From the NCBI GenBank assembly GCA_938048735.1, contig CALIUM010000017.1, positions 1 through 42,334 on the forward strand: a stretch of 42,334 bases of DNA. The letters are read 5' to 3'. The stretch comes from an uncultured archaeon (GTDB taxonomy: Archaea > Thermoproteota > Bathyarchaeia > TCS64). Under the pieces are notes generated by a model that was not told the origin of the DNA, did not search any database, and worked only from the letters and a program-made list of their open reading frames with translations. This document shows positions 1 through 8,218 of the stretch, in pieces; within the stretch, counting starts at the first letter, position 1, and every line of letters starts with the position of its first letter. The position numbers were made by a program, and so were the translations under genes.

Positions 1-119
1 TGCGCCTTTCGCGCATGTGGAAGCGCGATGCCTAGATATTTAAGCATATGTCTACAGTCCAGAATTTCATGTATACCGTTTTCCTCGTTCATCCTTGAAC
101 ATGCATCATAAATGTCCAT
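1..119 (-). CDS. Partial ORF cut by the left edge, unknown function
   Basis: An open frame runs leftward off the window. From the ATG at 117-119 it gives 39 residues beginning MDIYDACSRMNEENG and continuing HEILDCRHMLKYLGI. The frame stays open upstream for about 11 more codons to a TAG near 155, but these contain no normal start codon. A Shine-Dalgarno-like AAGGAGG (complement of 164-170) lies upstream but is too far from any start in this frame. The residue composition looks protein-like, but I recognise no family. It could be the start of a real gene continuing outside the window or a remnant. Confidence 0.35.
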   Translation of the reverse strand, partial: MDIYDACSRMNEENGIHEILDCRHMLKYLGIALPHARKA

Positions 120-252
120 TTTTGTCGCTTTAATCTGAGGAAATTTTGGCTTCTAGTGGTCCTCCTTGTTCCGGAAGATACTTTAATCTTCATTTAAAAT
201 TAAATGTTTTTTTGTGAGATCAATAAGTTAAAAAAAATCCAAATTTTTATTT
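120..252. other. AT-rich intergenic stretch
   Basis: The sequence between the left-edge ORF and the ribbon-helix-helix pair is AT-rich, with A/T runs at roughly 195-265. I see no gene in it. The T-rich part on the minus strand just after the stop codon at 253 could serve as a terminator for the leftward operon. Confidence 0.3.
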
Positions 253-906
253 TCAAGTTTTATTTTTTCCTGTTAACTCCTCCCTGGAGGCCGCTCTGGC
301 CAGGGGCATCCTCCTGTATAGGAGGATGGCTAGGCCGTTCAGGTAGTCCCTATCGGCCTCCTCAAACCCCAGAGCGCTCATGAGACCGGATATGTAGCTG
401 ATCAGGAGCTCCGTGTTCTCGAGGCTCATGTTGAAGGAGGCGCATCTCACCCTCACAAAGCCATCCTCGACCCTGACCTCAGCCGTTAAGTTCCAGGAGG
501 CCTCTAGGGCTCTCTCGAGAAATTCTAAAACCCCTTCCCCCCTCAACCTGGCTTTTAGGTATTCCCCGTACCATCTCCCCTCCTCATACCAGAGCCTCCT
601 CAACTCCTCTCCGGATGTATCATATAGTCGAGATACTAAGTATTCCAGGATCGAGCGGCTCACGTGTACGGCGCCTGCATCCCTCTGAACCCTAAACAAA
701 TCGTAAAGTTCCACAGCCTCCCCGAGGGGAATCCCCATCCTCTCAGCCCTAATCGCCTCCTCAAGAGCCAAAGAGGCGAAACCAGATAATGAGATCCCAG
801 CCCTTTCAGCAGCCTCCTTTAGCCCCTCAATCATCCTCCTGGGGAGAATTATCAGCCTTGTCCCGTCGGTGGGCCTTGAGCTTGAAGATCTCCCCATGAT
901 CCTCAC
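253..906 (-). CDS. Ribbon-helix-helix domain protein, paralogue 1
   Basis: A 217-residue protein. Residues 16-57 fit a ribbon-helix-helix DNA-binding fold: a short strand (TRLIILP), a helix (RMIEGLKEAAERAG), a turn and a second amphipathic helix (LSGFASLALEEAIRAE). The rest is a C-terminal domain of about 150 residues with a central EEGRWYGEYLK motif at 108-118. The upstream gene at 903-1484 has the same architecture and the same motif (GRWYGKYL), so the two are tandem paralogues. The GTG start at 904-906 overlaps the TGA of the upstream gene (903-905), which implies translational coupling; an ATG at 897 is the alternative. The likely role is a DNA-binding regulator or antitoxin-like protein, possibly a heterodimer with its neighbour. 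I do not recognise the C-terminal domain. Confidence 0.75.
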   Translation of the reverse strand: MRIMGRSSSSRPTDGTRLIILPRRMIEGLKEAAERAGISLSGFASLALEEAIRAERMGIPLGEAVELYDLFRVQRDAGAVHVSRSILEYLVSRLYDTSGEELRRLWYEEGRWYGEYLKARLRGEGVLEFLERALEASWNLTAEVRVEDGFVRVRCASFNMSLENTELLISYISGLMSALGFEEADRDYLNGLAILLYRRMPLARAASREELTGKNKT

Positions 907-1484
907 CCAGCCCTCTCGAAGCTCATCCTTAATAGACCCTTCGAGACCTCCCTGCTGTTGACCCTATAGCCGAAGCTTTCGAGGACCCCCTCCACGAATA
1001 GGCTCAGGAGGCTAAGGTAGCCATGTGTAAACCTCTCGCCTATGAGGGAGATGGAGACCTGCCCTCCCCTCCCCTCCCTGACCTCGAGCTCGGGGGGGCC
1101 TAAGGCCAGGAGCTCCAAGGCCTCTCTGAAGGCCCTGAGGCGCTCCTTCCCCATACTATCGAGGTACTTCCCATACCAGCGCCCCATCTCAAGCCACATC
1201 TGGGATGCCTCCCCCCTCGCCCTCTCATAGGCCAGCTCAGCGACCTCGTATAGGAGGCGCTCCACCGTGAAGGTGAAACCCAACCTCCTAGCCCTCTCTA
1301 TAAAGCCCCTCTCCTCAACCACCTCCCTTAACCTTAGGCCAGCCTCCTCAACCCTCAAGGCCTGCTCCAAAATCTCATTCACGGTCTGGAACACCGTCAC
1401 CCCCCTCCTCTTGGCCAGCTCTACGACCCTATTAGCTAAATCCTCATCAGCCGCCAGCATCTTCCTCCTAGCCAGAAAGCCCAC
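903..1484 (-). CDS. Ribbon-helix-helix domain protein, paralogue 2
   Basis: A 193-residue protein, first gene of a two-gene leftward operon. Residues 8-45 resemble ribbon-helix-helix (strand MLAAD, helix EDLANRVVELAKRRG, helix VFQTVNEILEQALR). The C-terminal part has GRWYGKYL at 101-108 and a final segment (SLLSLFVEGVLESFGY) that matches the corresponding region of the downstream paralogue (ISYISGLMSALGF). The start chosen is GTG at 1482-1484; ATG at residue 9 is an alternative that would still keep the ribbon-helix-helix core. An AT-rich box near 1521-1530 on the minus strand could be the TATA element. Function is not known. The paralogous pair with coupled translation suggests the products interact. 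Confidence 0.75.
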   Translation of the reverse strand: MGFLARRKMLAADEDLANRVVELAKRRGVTVFQTVNEILEQALRVEEAGLRLREVVEERGFIERARRLGFTFTVERLLYEVAELAYERARGEASQMWLEMGRWYGKYLDSMGKERLRAFREALELLALGPPELEVREGRGGQVSISLIGERFTHGYLSLLSLFVEGVLESFGYRVNSREVSKGLLRMSFERAG

Positions 1485-1685
1485 CCCGGAAAGGCCACGA
1501 AACTAACTGTGCCCCACCCTCAAAAATATTGCTGACGAGGCATTTAAAGACAAATCAATTCTCCACAATCTACAGGGTTCAAGCTGGTAGATAAAGTCAA
1601 CCATCCGGAAAATTTGAGAAAGATTCTCAGAACATAGGGAGGAGGGTTCCTCCAATCCAGAGTTATATTCAAGAGATTTTCAAGA

Positions 1686-2246
1686 ATGGAAAGGGCCATA
1701 AATAATCTAGCAGAGGCACAGCTAAAAACGGAGGGAGAACTCGAGAATCTAACTAGTAAAGTAGACCATCTGATAGAGAGGGTGGAAGCCCTAACAGAAG
1801 CCCAACTAAGAACAGAGGAGAGACTTGGGGAGCTCGTGGCTGGTCTAGAGAGTCTTAGGACAGAGGTGGGTAGGCTCAGCGATACATTGGGTTTTGGGCT
1901 TGAGGATGTCGCTAGGGTTGTCCTACCGGGCTGGCTCTCCAGACATCTGGAAGTGGAGGTTGAGGAACTTAGGATGGAGTTCGTTGAGGTTGAAGGTAGG
2001 TTGGTTGAGGTCAACCTCTACGGTGAGGGGTTGCTTAAAGGCAAAAGGGCTATCGTTGTGGGAGAGGTAAAATCTAGGATATTTGGATCTGAGGTTAAGA
2101 GCTTCTATGAGAACACTTACACCCCAATAGCCGAGAAGATGGGTGTAGAAGTTGTGGGAGTGCTCTTCGGATACTTAATACATCCCTCTGCCAAGAAGCT
2201 CGCAGAAGAACTAGGATTACATGTAATAGCATCATATGAAAGGTGA
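1686..2246 (+). CDS. Coiled-coil protein with PD-(D/E)XK-like nuclease domain
   Basis: A 186-residue protein. Residues 1-65 form heptad-like coiled coil with a repeated unit (EAQLKTEGEL, then EAQLRTEERL). Residues 85-186 look like the endonuclease-like domain of archaeal DUF3782-type proteins: an acidic strand (LVEVNLYGEG at 107-115) followed by VVGEVKSRI at 124-132, where E127 and K129 would be the ExK of a PD-(D/E)XK core, then alternating helix and strand to the end. The ATG at 1686 lies about 22 bases after a TATA-like sequence near 1661-1668, consistent with a leaderless or near-leaderless transcript. Related archaeal proteins are common and of unknown function; nuclease activity is inferred from the motif only. 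It stands alone between oppositely oriented genes. Confidence 0.75.
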   Translation: MERAINNLAEAQLKTEGELENLTSKVDHLIERVEALTEAQLRTEERLGELVAGLESLRTEVGRLSDTLGFGLEDVARVVLPGWLSRHLEVEVEELRMEFVEVEGRLVEVNLYGEGLLKGKRAIVVGEVKSRIFGSEVKSFYENTYTPIAEKMGVEVVGVLFGYLIHPSAKKLAEELGLHVIASYER

Positions 2247-2405
2247 CTATGACAAATATCTGTAAATTCTACAAATTCTATTGATATAAAATAAAGAGTT
2301 AAAGAAATATTTATCAGCAGCATGATGGAAAAGGCTTGAAAATAAAATTGATCGATTAATGCTATTGAGCCTGGTCGTGGAGTTGGGGAGTAAATTAGCG
2401 TAAGC

Positions 2406-4169
2406 TTATTCTCTGTAGAGGATTCTGCCGGGCCTGGCTCCTGTGTGTCTCCCCTTTTCGACGACCAATACGCCGTTCACCACGACATGCTCTATTCCTT
2501 CGGGGTATCTCCTAGGCTCCAGCTGGTCCCCTCTGTCAGTGATGGTCTCGGGGTTCATGACGACGATGTCTGCGTAGGCTCCGGGCTTTATGATCCCCCT
2601 GTCCCTGAGCCCGAACTTCCTGGCTGGCAGGAAGGTGACCTTCCTTACCGCCTCCTCTAGGGTCAGGGTATTCGTCTCCCTAACAGCCCTCCTGAAGTAC
2701 CTCGGAAACCCACCATAACTGTTCTCGTTGGGCATGTACCATGGTGGGTGGCGGCACTCCCATTTTTCGTCTAGGGCGAAGGTGTCTATCCCGATCATCA
2801 TCTCTGGATGCTTATAGAACATGAGCTTGGCGGAGTCGTCATCCCCCCTCCTCACTGCCTTCGTGTCGGGATCCTTGGCCAACACCTCCATCAGGGCGTC
2901 TATGGGTTCCAGCCCAAGCATCTCCGCGACCTCGGCTAAGGTCTTGCCCATGAACCTCTCCTCCCTGCAGCTGACTATGGTCGGCTCTGCGGCCCAGTTC
3001 GGGTTTATGTTCGGGTTCAGGCCGTACCATTTCCCTGACATGATGGAGGCCTTTATCTCAGCCCTGAACTCCTCCATCCTCAGGGCCTGGGCCAGCCCAT
3101 CCCTGGAGCCTGTGACCCTTAGCCATGGGAGCAGAAGGCCGGAAAGCCATGGGGAGGTGTAGATGCCCCCTGTTAGATGGTGGGGTATCACGTCGAAGCT
3201 CACATCGAGGCCTTCCCTTCTGGCGTCGTCTATGAGCTTCAATGTGGCCTTCACCGAGGCCTCGGTCATGACCTCGCTTCCGGCTGGGTATACGTCGTAG
3301 AGGGGGCTTAGATGGGATATCTGGACTGGGATCTTACACCTCCTCCCAACCTCTATGGCCTCTTGAACCCCCTTCGCCTTCGGCGGGGGAGGCTCCCCAG
3401 GCCTTCTCTCCCTCCTCAACCCTGTGCGGAGGCTGTGGCTCGTGTATATGCCCCCATACCGGGCTGCCACCCTTGCGCATGCTACGAGCTCCTCGAAGTC
3501 TGCGTAGTATCCTGGCTCATAGTCCCTTCCCACGCTGAGGCCCCTACACCCCTCCTCCATAGCCCGCCTGACCTCCTCCTGCATCCTCCTCACCTCCCTC
3601 CTAGTCGCCTTCCTCCTATAGTCCTGGCCCATGACCAGCGTCCTGATCTCCCCGTGGCCGACTAATGGTACATAATTGGGGCTCAGTCCCTTGGCCTCAA
3701 CCCTCTTGAAGAACTCCCTCATGGTTTGCCAGTCTATCTCCCATCCGTAGAGCTCCCTATGCCTCTCATTCACCAGATCCCTCGGTAGAACCCTGTCGAG
3801 GTAGTACATGTGGGGCGCAACATCGCAGAACAGGTCGTACAGGAAGTATGCATAACCCAAATAGTCTCCGTAGGGGCCTGGGCTGGTGCCGCAGTTCCCG
3901 CCGACGAAGGTGGTTATCCCCTGGCGCAGAAAGCCCTCAGCCTCCGGGTAGTATAGGATGGAGAGGTCGCCGTGGTTGTGGACATCTATGAAGCCTGGGG
4001 TGACCGCCATCCCCCCTACATCCAACTCCACCTTGGCATCGCCCTTAACCTCCTTACCTACCTCGGCTATCCTCTCACCCCTGATGGCGATAGAGCCCCT
4101 ATAGGCCTCTGAGCCGGTCCCATCAACTATAAGCCCATTAACTATTAGGATGTCAAACTCCTCGGACAT
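2406..4169 (-). CDS. N-acyl-D-amino-acid deacylase (D-aminoacylase) family amidohydrolase
   Basis: A zinc-dependent amidohydrolase of the D-aminoacylase family, which hydrolyses N-acyl-D-amino acids; exact substrate unknown. With the ATG at 4167-4169 it is 587 residues. The N-terminal beta-sandwich opens with DILIVNGLIVDGTG; the metal site motif DVHNHGD is at 62-68; the conserved Cys-containing GGNCG is at 90-94; SHLSP and a C-terminal GIIKPGAYADIVVMNP segment complete the family pattern. An in-frame upstream start would add 11 residues not typical of the family. The third position of the usual H-x-H motif region reads HNH, so both histidines are kept. The gene stands alone. A second family member lies at 6542-8218. 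Length is somewhat longer than typical 480-560-residue members. Confidence 0.9.
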   Translation of the reverse strand: MSEEFDILIVNGLIVDGTGSEAYRGSIAIRGERIAEVGKEVKGDAKVELDVGGMAVTPGFIDVHNHGDLSILYYPEAEGFLRQGITTFVGGNCGTSPGPYGDYLGYAYFLYDLFCDVAPHMYYLDRVLPRDLVNERHRELYGWEIDWQTMREFFKRVEAKGLSPNYVPLVGHGEIRTLVMGQDYRRKATRREVRRMQEEVRRAMEEGCRGLSVGRDYEPGYYADFEELVACARVAARYGGIYTSHSLRTGLRRERRPGEPPPPKAKGVQEAIEVGRRCKIPVQISHLSPLYDVYPAGSEVMTEASVKATLKLIDDARREGLDVSFDVIPHHLTGGIYTSPWLSGLLLPWLRVTGSRDGLAQALRMEEFRAEIKASIMSGKWYGLNPNINPNWAAEPTIVSCREERFMGKTLAEVAEMLGLEPIDALMEVLAKDPDTKAVRRGDDDSAKLMFYKHPEMMIGIDTFALDEKWECRHPPWYMPNENSYGGFPRYFRRAVRETNTLTLEEAVRKVTFLPARKFGLRDRGIIKPGAYADIVVMNPETITDRGDQLEPRRYPEGIEHVVVNGVLVVEKGRHTGARPGRILYRE

Positions 4170-4369
4170 ACATGAAGCATTAGGCTTAAACCCACTTAAC
4201 ATTTTCCAGAACCAAAACCCCCAGAGGTATATCCACCCCGAGATGTGGAAAACGTGGAGCCTTCTTTGCCCGTCATATTCTACCAGCTTTTTAAATAACT
4301 AAGTATAGGGGTGCCAAATTTACTGGTTAGCGAGTAAACTCCACAGCAGCAGCTTCTAACACTCTAGTT

Positions 4370-4768
4370 TTAGACCGAGAAGTGTTTAACAGTTGTTTCT
4401 CTAACTTTTGCGAGTTCGCTGTCCGTTGTGAGGAGGGTTGCTTCCTTCAGCTCAGCAAGAGCCAGAGCGAAACAGTCTGCCAGTGAAAGCGAGCCTCGAT
4501 ATTTGCACTTTTTCTCTCCTGCCTTCAAAGTTAGAGTTTCATCTGTTTCGACTGGAATGATGTTTGAACCTCTTATTTGGTGATAGCGGAGATCGGCAAT
4601 CTTCTTTCCAAGCTTTTCGCATGTCTTGTAATAATATTCTGCAAGATTTATATCACAGATGAAGGCCTGAACCTTTCCCGTGATAATCTCATCAAGATAT
4701 GGTCTAACGGTTTCATCATCAATGAAGTGTAGGAAGAGGATACCTGCATCTATCACATATCTCTTCAA
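4370..4768 (-). CDS. vapC: PIN-domain ribonuclease toxin, VapC family
   Basis: A 132-residue PIN domain with the acidic residues expected for divalent-metal-dependent RNA cleavage: D7 (VIDAG), E44 (NLAEYY), D98 (SLADCFAL) and D116 (TTDSEL). Its ATG overlaps the stop of the upstream antitoxin by four bases (4765-4768), the standard arrangement of VapBC type II toxin-antitoxin modules. The RNA target cannot be predicted. The AT-rich composition differs from the GC-richer metabolic genes nearby, which fits horizontal mobility. A second, decayed module of the same kind lies at 5668-6310. Confidence 0.92.
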   Translation of the reverse strand: MKRYVIDAGILFLHFIDDETVRPYLDEIITGKVQAFICDINLAEYYYKTCEKLGKKIADLRYHQIRGSNIIPVETDETLTLKAGEKKCKYRGSLSLADCFALALAELKEATLLTTDSELAKVRETTVKHFSV

Positions 4769-5004
4769 TCTTTTGCCTCCCTGCGATGTTCAGCCTCAAG
4801 TTCCCTCACGCATTTAATAATCTCTGAAGCATGTTGACGGTCTATCCCACGAAGATCCTTAAAGCTTGGAATAGGAATCATGAGTATTCCGGCCTCTGTC
4901 TCAACGAATTTAACCCTCATCCCACTCCTAATTCCATACTTCCTCATGATCTCCGCAGGGATTGTCACCATACTTTTACTGGTAACTTTAGCAAGGAATC
5001 CCAT
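4765..5004 (-). CDS. vapB: AbrB/MazE-type antitoxin, VapB family
   Basis: A 79-residue antitoxin. Residues 4-45 form a SpoVT/AbrB swapped-hairpin DNA-binding domain (AKVTSKSMVTIPAEIMRKYGIRSGMRVKFVE), followed by a C-terminal tail (SFKDLRGIDRQHASEIIKCVRELEAEHRR) expected to wrap the VapC active site. It precedes and overlaps the toxin gene. The start is ATG at 5002-5004; an AT-rich segment upstream (about 5030-5045) probably holds the promoter, where the VapBC complex would be expected to autoregulate. Confidence 0.92.
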   Translation of the reverse strand: MGFLAKVTSKSMVTIPAEIMRKYGIRSGMRVKFVETEAGILMIPIPSFKDLRGIDRQHASEIIKCVRELEAEHRREAKD

Positions 5005-5027
5005 TATATCACCATGTATTCAAAAAG

Positions 5028-5610
5028 TTAAATGGTATTTAAAAATTTTCCATGGAATACCCTAAGATTGTCCCGATGAATATATACTTGATATACTTGA
5101 GGCCGCGGAATCCGGCCAGATGGCAAGTCCCATAAAACCGTCAAAGCTGGGGGAAAGATCAAGTTATGGCTAAGGGAAATACTGAAGGAGGGGCTACCAA
5201 CCAGCTGCGGAGAACGCCGATGAGTATTAACTTGAGCTGGGAATTTTGATGGGCTAGGATCGTATCTCAATCCCCCGAAATGGAACCAGTCCGGGCCTTC
5301 AACCGCCTCCTTAAGCCTTACAAGGGGGAACCTCACATGGGATGAGAGATCCAGCCCATCATATCCTATCAGCTTTTCCTCTAGAAAAACCCTGGGGCTC
5401 GCGAGGCCATACACCTTTAAACCCTTCTCCTACACCTCTCGGCAAGCTCTAGGCAAGTCGTCGGCTACTCCGGCCTCGATCCTAGGAGATCCATCATAAA
5501 GCCCAGCCTCAGAGTCCATGTCCCATAGAATGATTAAACCCCTCAAGGAGGTGAGACCCCCTAATTTGGCAACCACCCTCCTGAGAGCCGATCTTGCTAT
5601 AGAAATCAGA
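5028..5610 (-). pseudogene. Decayed coding remnant interrupted by an in-frame TAG
   Basis: Reading the minus strand from about 5610, one frame gives a protein-like run (ARSALRRVVAKLGGLT, then LIILWDMDSEAGLYDG) that is stopped by TAG and then continues in the same frame with EKGLKVYGLASPRVFLEE and VRFPLVRLKEAVEGPD. The stretch after about 5240 (towards 5028) is low in protein character. Both halves have typical archaeal protein composition, so this looks like an old gene broken by a nonsense change and lacking its 5' part. I do not recognise the family. An ORF starting at GTG 5412-5414 covers the second half but is unlikely to be a functional gene on its own. Confidence 0.45.
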
Positions 5611-5667
5611 TAAAAATATTTTTATCAAATATTCAGAATAATTATTTTATCTCAGTGGTAATGTCCC

Positions 5668-5894
5668 TTGTCTGAGGAGGCGAGGATAGGAAGGAGGTGG
5701 ACCCTCGTGATCCCCAAGGAGATACGGGAGAGGGCTGGCTTGAGGGAGGGGCAGAGGGTCCTAGTGAGAATGGAGGGGGAGGATAGCCATCCAGCCTCTA
5801 CCCATAGACCCCTTTAAGGTTCAAGAGGGGGCTGTCGGAGAGCTTTATGTAGAGGCTGAGGATGAGGTAAGAGCTGAGAGGTAGTTAATGGAGC
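5668..5894 (+). pseudogene. Broken VapB antitoxin (AbrB-type) gene
   Basis: From TTG at 5668 a 49-codon frame encodes an AbrB-type swapped hairpin (RIGRRWTLVIPKEIRERAG, LREGQRVLVRME) and stops at 5815-5817. The expected continuation is in another frame: IAIQPLPIDPFKVQEGAVGE followed by an acidic tail, which is the usual antitoxin C-terminus. A single frameshift near 5782-5786 therefore separates DNA-binding and toxin-binding halves. A promoter-like TTTTTATC lies upstream near 5619. The remnant of the partner toxin follows directly. Confidence 0.7.
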
Positions 5895-6310
5895 ATGCCA
5901 GTGGCTGACACTGAGTTATTATTAGCCCTAAATCCCAAGGGATCCTAAGCATCATAACGCTCTCGAGAGGCTGAAGAGGCTGAATAATGTCACCGTCCCT
6001 GATACCTCGGCTCTTGAGTTCCAAATGGTATTAAGAGGCCGGGGTAGGAGAGCTGACCAGGTGAGGGATGCCATGCTGGCTCTCCATGAAGCCCTCAAGA
6101 GAACGAATATCAGGGAGGAGGGAACAATGAACATAGCCCTGTTGGCCCTCCAGTGCGATCTGGAGGAGAGCCACGGCCTCACATACTTCGACAGCCTCAT
6201 CGCGGCATCAGCCCTCACGCTAGACTGGGATGTGGATCTCAGACGACACGGCCTTCGATAAGGTGCCCAACCTTAAGAGGATCCCTCTATCAACATCAAA
6301 CCCAACTTGA
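5895..6310 (+). pseudogene. Broken PIN-domain VapC toxin gene
   Basis: The ATG at 5895 starts MPVADTELLLALNP, the opening strand of a PIN domain with its first Asp, but the frame stops after 18 codons. The next frame continues DPKHHNALERLKRLNN, VTVPDTSALEFQMVLRG and, after about 150 bases, LTYFDSLIAASALTLDW, which carries the later conserved acidic residue. A second shift near 6235 moves the last strand (ISDDTAFDKVPNL) to a third frame, ending at 6308-6310. At least two frameshifts make this a non-functional toxin. Its product would have been a close analogue of other archaeal VapC proteins rather than of the intact copy at 4370. Confidence 0.75.
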
Positions 6311-6351
6311 CAGTGGTAGTGGCATTTCCCGAATAGGAGAGGGGTTGAAAT

Positions 6352-6510
6352 ATGAATGAAAGATTCTTCGATGTTTTCATTGAGAATGAAAGGCACTCGA
6401 TGATGTTAGGGGACAAATGCAAGAGGTTCCTTGGGGATATTAGGCAATTGTTGGACAAGACTTTTAAGAGGAGCCATTCAACATGGAGAGGATGGGTTTT
6501 TCATCCTTGA
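6352..6510 (+). CDS. Small ORF of unknown function
   Basis: A 52-codon frame from ATG 6352, preceded by a purine-rich GGAGAGGGG that could act as a ribosome-binding site. The product begins MNERFFDVFIENERHS and continues LGDKCKRFLGDIRQLL. Composition is protein-like, but I recognise no family and the C-terminal end is weak. It may be a fragment of a longer gene, since it sits between a decayed toxin gene and a D-aminoacylase. Confidence 0.3.
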   Translation: MNERFFDVFIENERHSMMLGDKCKRFLGDIRQLLDKTFKRSHSTWRGWVFHP

Positions 6511-6541
6511 TGGAAATGGAGTTGACAAGGGGGATTGATAT

Positions 6542-8218
6542 ATGAGTGATGGAGATGTATTCGACATAGCCATTAAGAATGGAAAAATATTCGATGGTAC
6601 AGGGAATCCATGGTTCAGGGCTAATATAGGTATTAAGGATGGAGTCATCTCTAAAATAACTCGTAAAAGTGATATCAAAGCTGAGAGGGTTATAGACGCC
6701 AGAGGTCACGCGGTCATACCCGGTATTGTGGATCTCCACTCCCACACAGATTTCTCCATAATCTGGAATAACAGAGCCAAAAATAGGCTGAAGCAGGGGA
6801 TCACCACCGACACCGTCGGAAATTGCGGCCTATCTTCCTACGGTTTCAAGAGGGGATTTGAGGGAAAGATAAGCGAGTGGCTCTCCTCGATGGCTGGGAG
6901 GCATATCGAGGTGGATTGGAATACCCTGGCCCAATGGCGTAAAAAGATAGAGAATATGGGAATAGGGATCAACATAGTTCCATTCATTGGATTTGGAACT
7001 GTGAGGAGAAGCGTTATGGGGGATGAAGGTGAGGGGGGAGAGAGAAATGAACCTGAAGAATATGAACTAGATGAGATGAAAGCCCTCGTGGAGGAGGCGA
7101 TGAGGGATGGGGCCTTCGGATTGACATCAGGATTAGAATATTCTCCTCAACGTAATGCCTACACAGAAGAGATCATATCCCTCGCTAAGGTTGCATCCTC
7201 CTATGGCGGCTGCTACATGTCCCATATAAGATCGGAGGACGACTTCCTCATCGAGGCCGTGGAGGAGTTCATAAGGATCTGCCGAGAGGCGGATATCCCT
7301 GGTTGTATATCCCACCATAAGGCATGTAACCCAAAGGTCTGGGGGAAGTCTGTGGAGACCCTGAAGTTGATAAGTGAGGCGAGGGGGAGGGGCTTAGAGA
7401 TCATCTGCGACGTGTATCCTTGGCTCTATGTAGCCATCCGTGATGTCGGGTTCTTCTTCCTGAAGCCGGGAGATTCAATCGAGGCGAAGAGGGATGAGAT
7501 CCTAAGATCTATGAAAAACGAGGATGAATGGTCGATGCTGAAGCAGGATGCAAAGATGAGATATGAGGAGGAGAGGAAATGGATAGAGGAGACTAGGGAA
7601 AAACTGAAGAGAAGAGGAACTCCAGGAAGGATTCCCTGGGATCCCACAACCTATTATATAATAACCTATTCCAGAAGCCATCCTGAATTAGAGGGGAGAA
7701 ACTTCACGGAGGCCGCCGAGATGCTGAACATCCAGGATCCCTGGGATGCTATGAGGAGCCTTTACCTGGCCGACGGGGGAACAACCTGCATCGCCACGGG
7801 CAGCATGGATGAAGGAGACCTCACAGCTATCCTTAAGGCACCCTTCACGGCCATCTCCACAGACGCCTCGGCTGAAGACGAGCCGAGATCCCTCCATCCC
7901 CGAGGCTATGGCACCTATCCTCTACTCTTCGAGAGATATGTCCGAGAAGAAAATGTACTCAGTTTAGAGGAGGCTGTGCGTAAGGTGACATCTCTTCCTG
8001 CAGGCTTTCTTGGGCTTGAAGGGAGAGGCCTTATAAGGGAGGGGTTCTGGGCCGACCTGGTCGTATTCGACCCATCCTCGATCAAGAACCGGGCCACATA
8101 CGCTGAGCCGACATTATATCCAGAGGGTATTTCACATGTATTGGTGAACGGAGAGCTAGCCATAGACGATGGAGAATTGACTGGTTCCTTGAGCGGACGG
8201 GTCTTAAGCCACAGATAA
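6542..8218 (+). CDS. N-acyl-D-amino-acid deacylase (D-aminoacylase) family amidohydrolase, second copy
   Basis: A 558-residue D-aminoacylase family hydrolase predicted to remove acyl groups from N-acyl-D-amino acids or similar amides in the cytoplasm. The N-terminal sandwich starts FDIAIKNGKIFDGTGNP; the metal motif DLHSHTD is at 64-70; GNCG with the conserved Cys is at 93-96; SHIRSEDD and ISHHKA supply further histidines; the C-terminus shows GLIREGFWADLVVFDP. A purine-rich AAGGGGGA lies about ten bases before the ATG. It is more AT-rich than, and clearly diverged from, the copy at 2406-4169, so the two probably act on different substrates or have separate origins. Confidence 0.9.
   Translation: MSDGDVFDIAIKNGKIFDGTGNPWFRANIGIKDGVISKITRKSDIKAERVIDARGHAVIPGIVDLHSHTDFSIIWNNRAKNRLKQGITTDTVGNCGLSSYGFKRGFEGKISEWLSSMAGRHIEVDWNTLAQWRKKIENMGIGINIVPFIGFGTVRRSVMGDEGEGGERNEPEEYELDEMKALVEEAMRDGAFGLTSGLEYSPQRNAYTEEIISLAKVASSYGGCYMSHIRSEDDFLIEAVEEFIRICREADIPGCISHHKACNPKVWGKSVETLKLISEARGRGLEIICDVYPWLYVAIRDVGFFFLKPGDSIEAKRDEILRSMKNEDEWSMLKQDAKMRYEEERKWIEETREKLKRRGTPGRIPWDPTTYYIITYSRSHPELEGRNFTEAAEMLNIQDPWDAMRSLYLADGGTTCIATGSMDEGDLTAILKAPFTAISTDASAEDEPRSLHPRGYGTYPLLFERYVREENVLSLEEAVRKVTSLPAGFLGLEGRGLIREGFWADLVVFDPSSIKNRATYAEPTLYPEGISHVLVNGELAIDDGELTGSLSGRVLSHR

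Noticed and set aside
1544-2014. 156-residue Ser/Thr-rich minus-strand ORF
   Set aside because: It is the antisense of the coiled-coil/nuclease-like gene, whose plus-strand product has clear domain structure.
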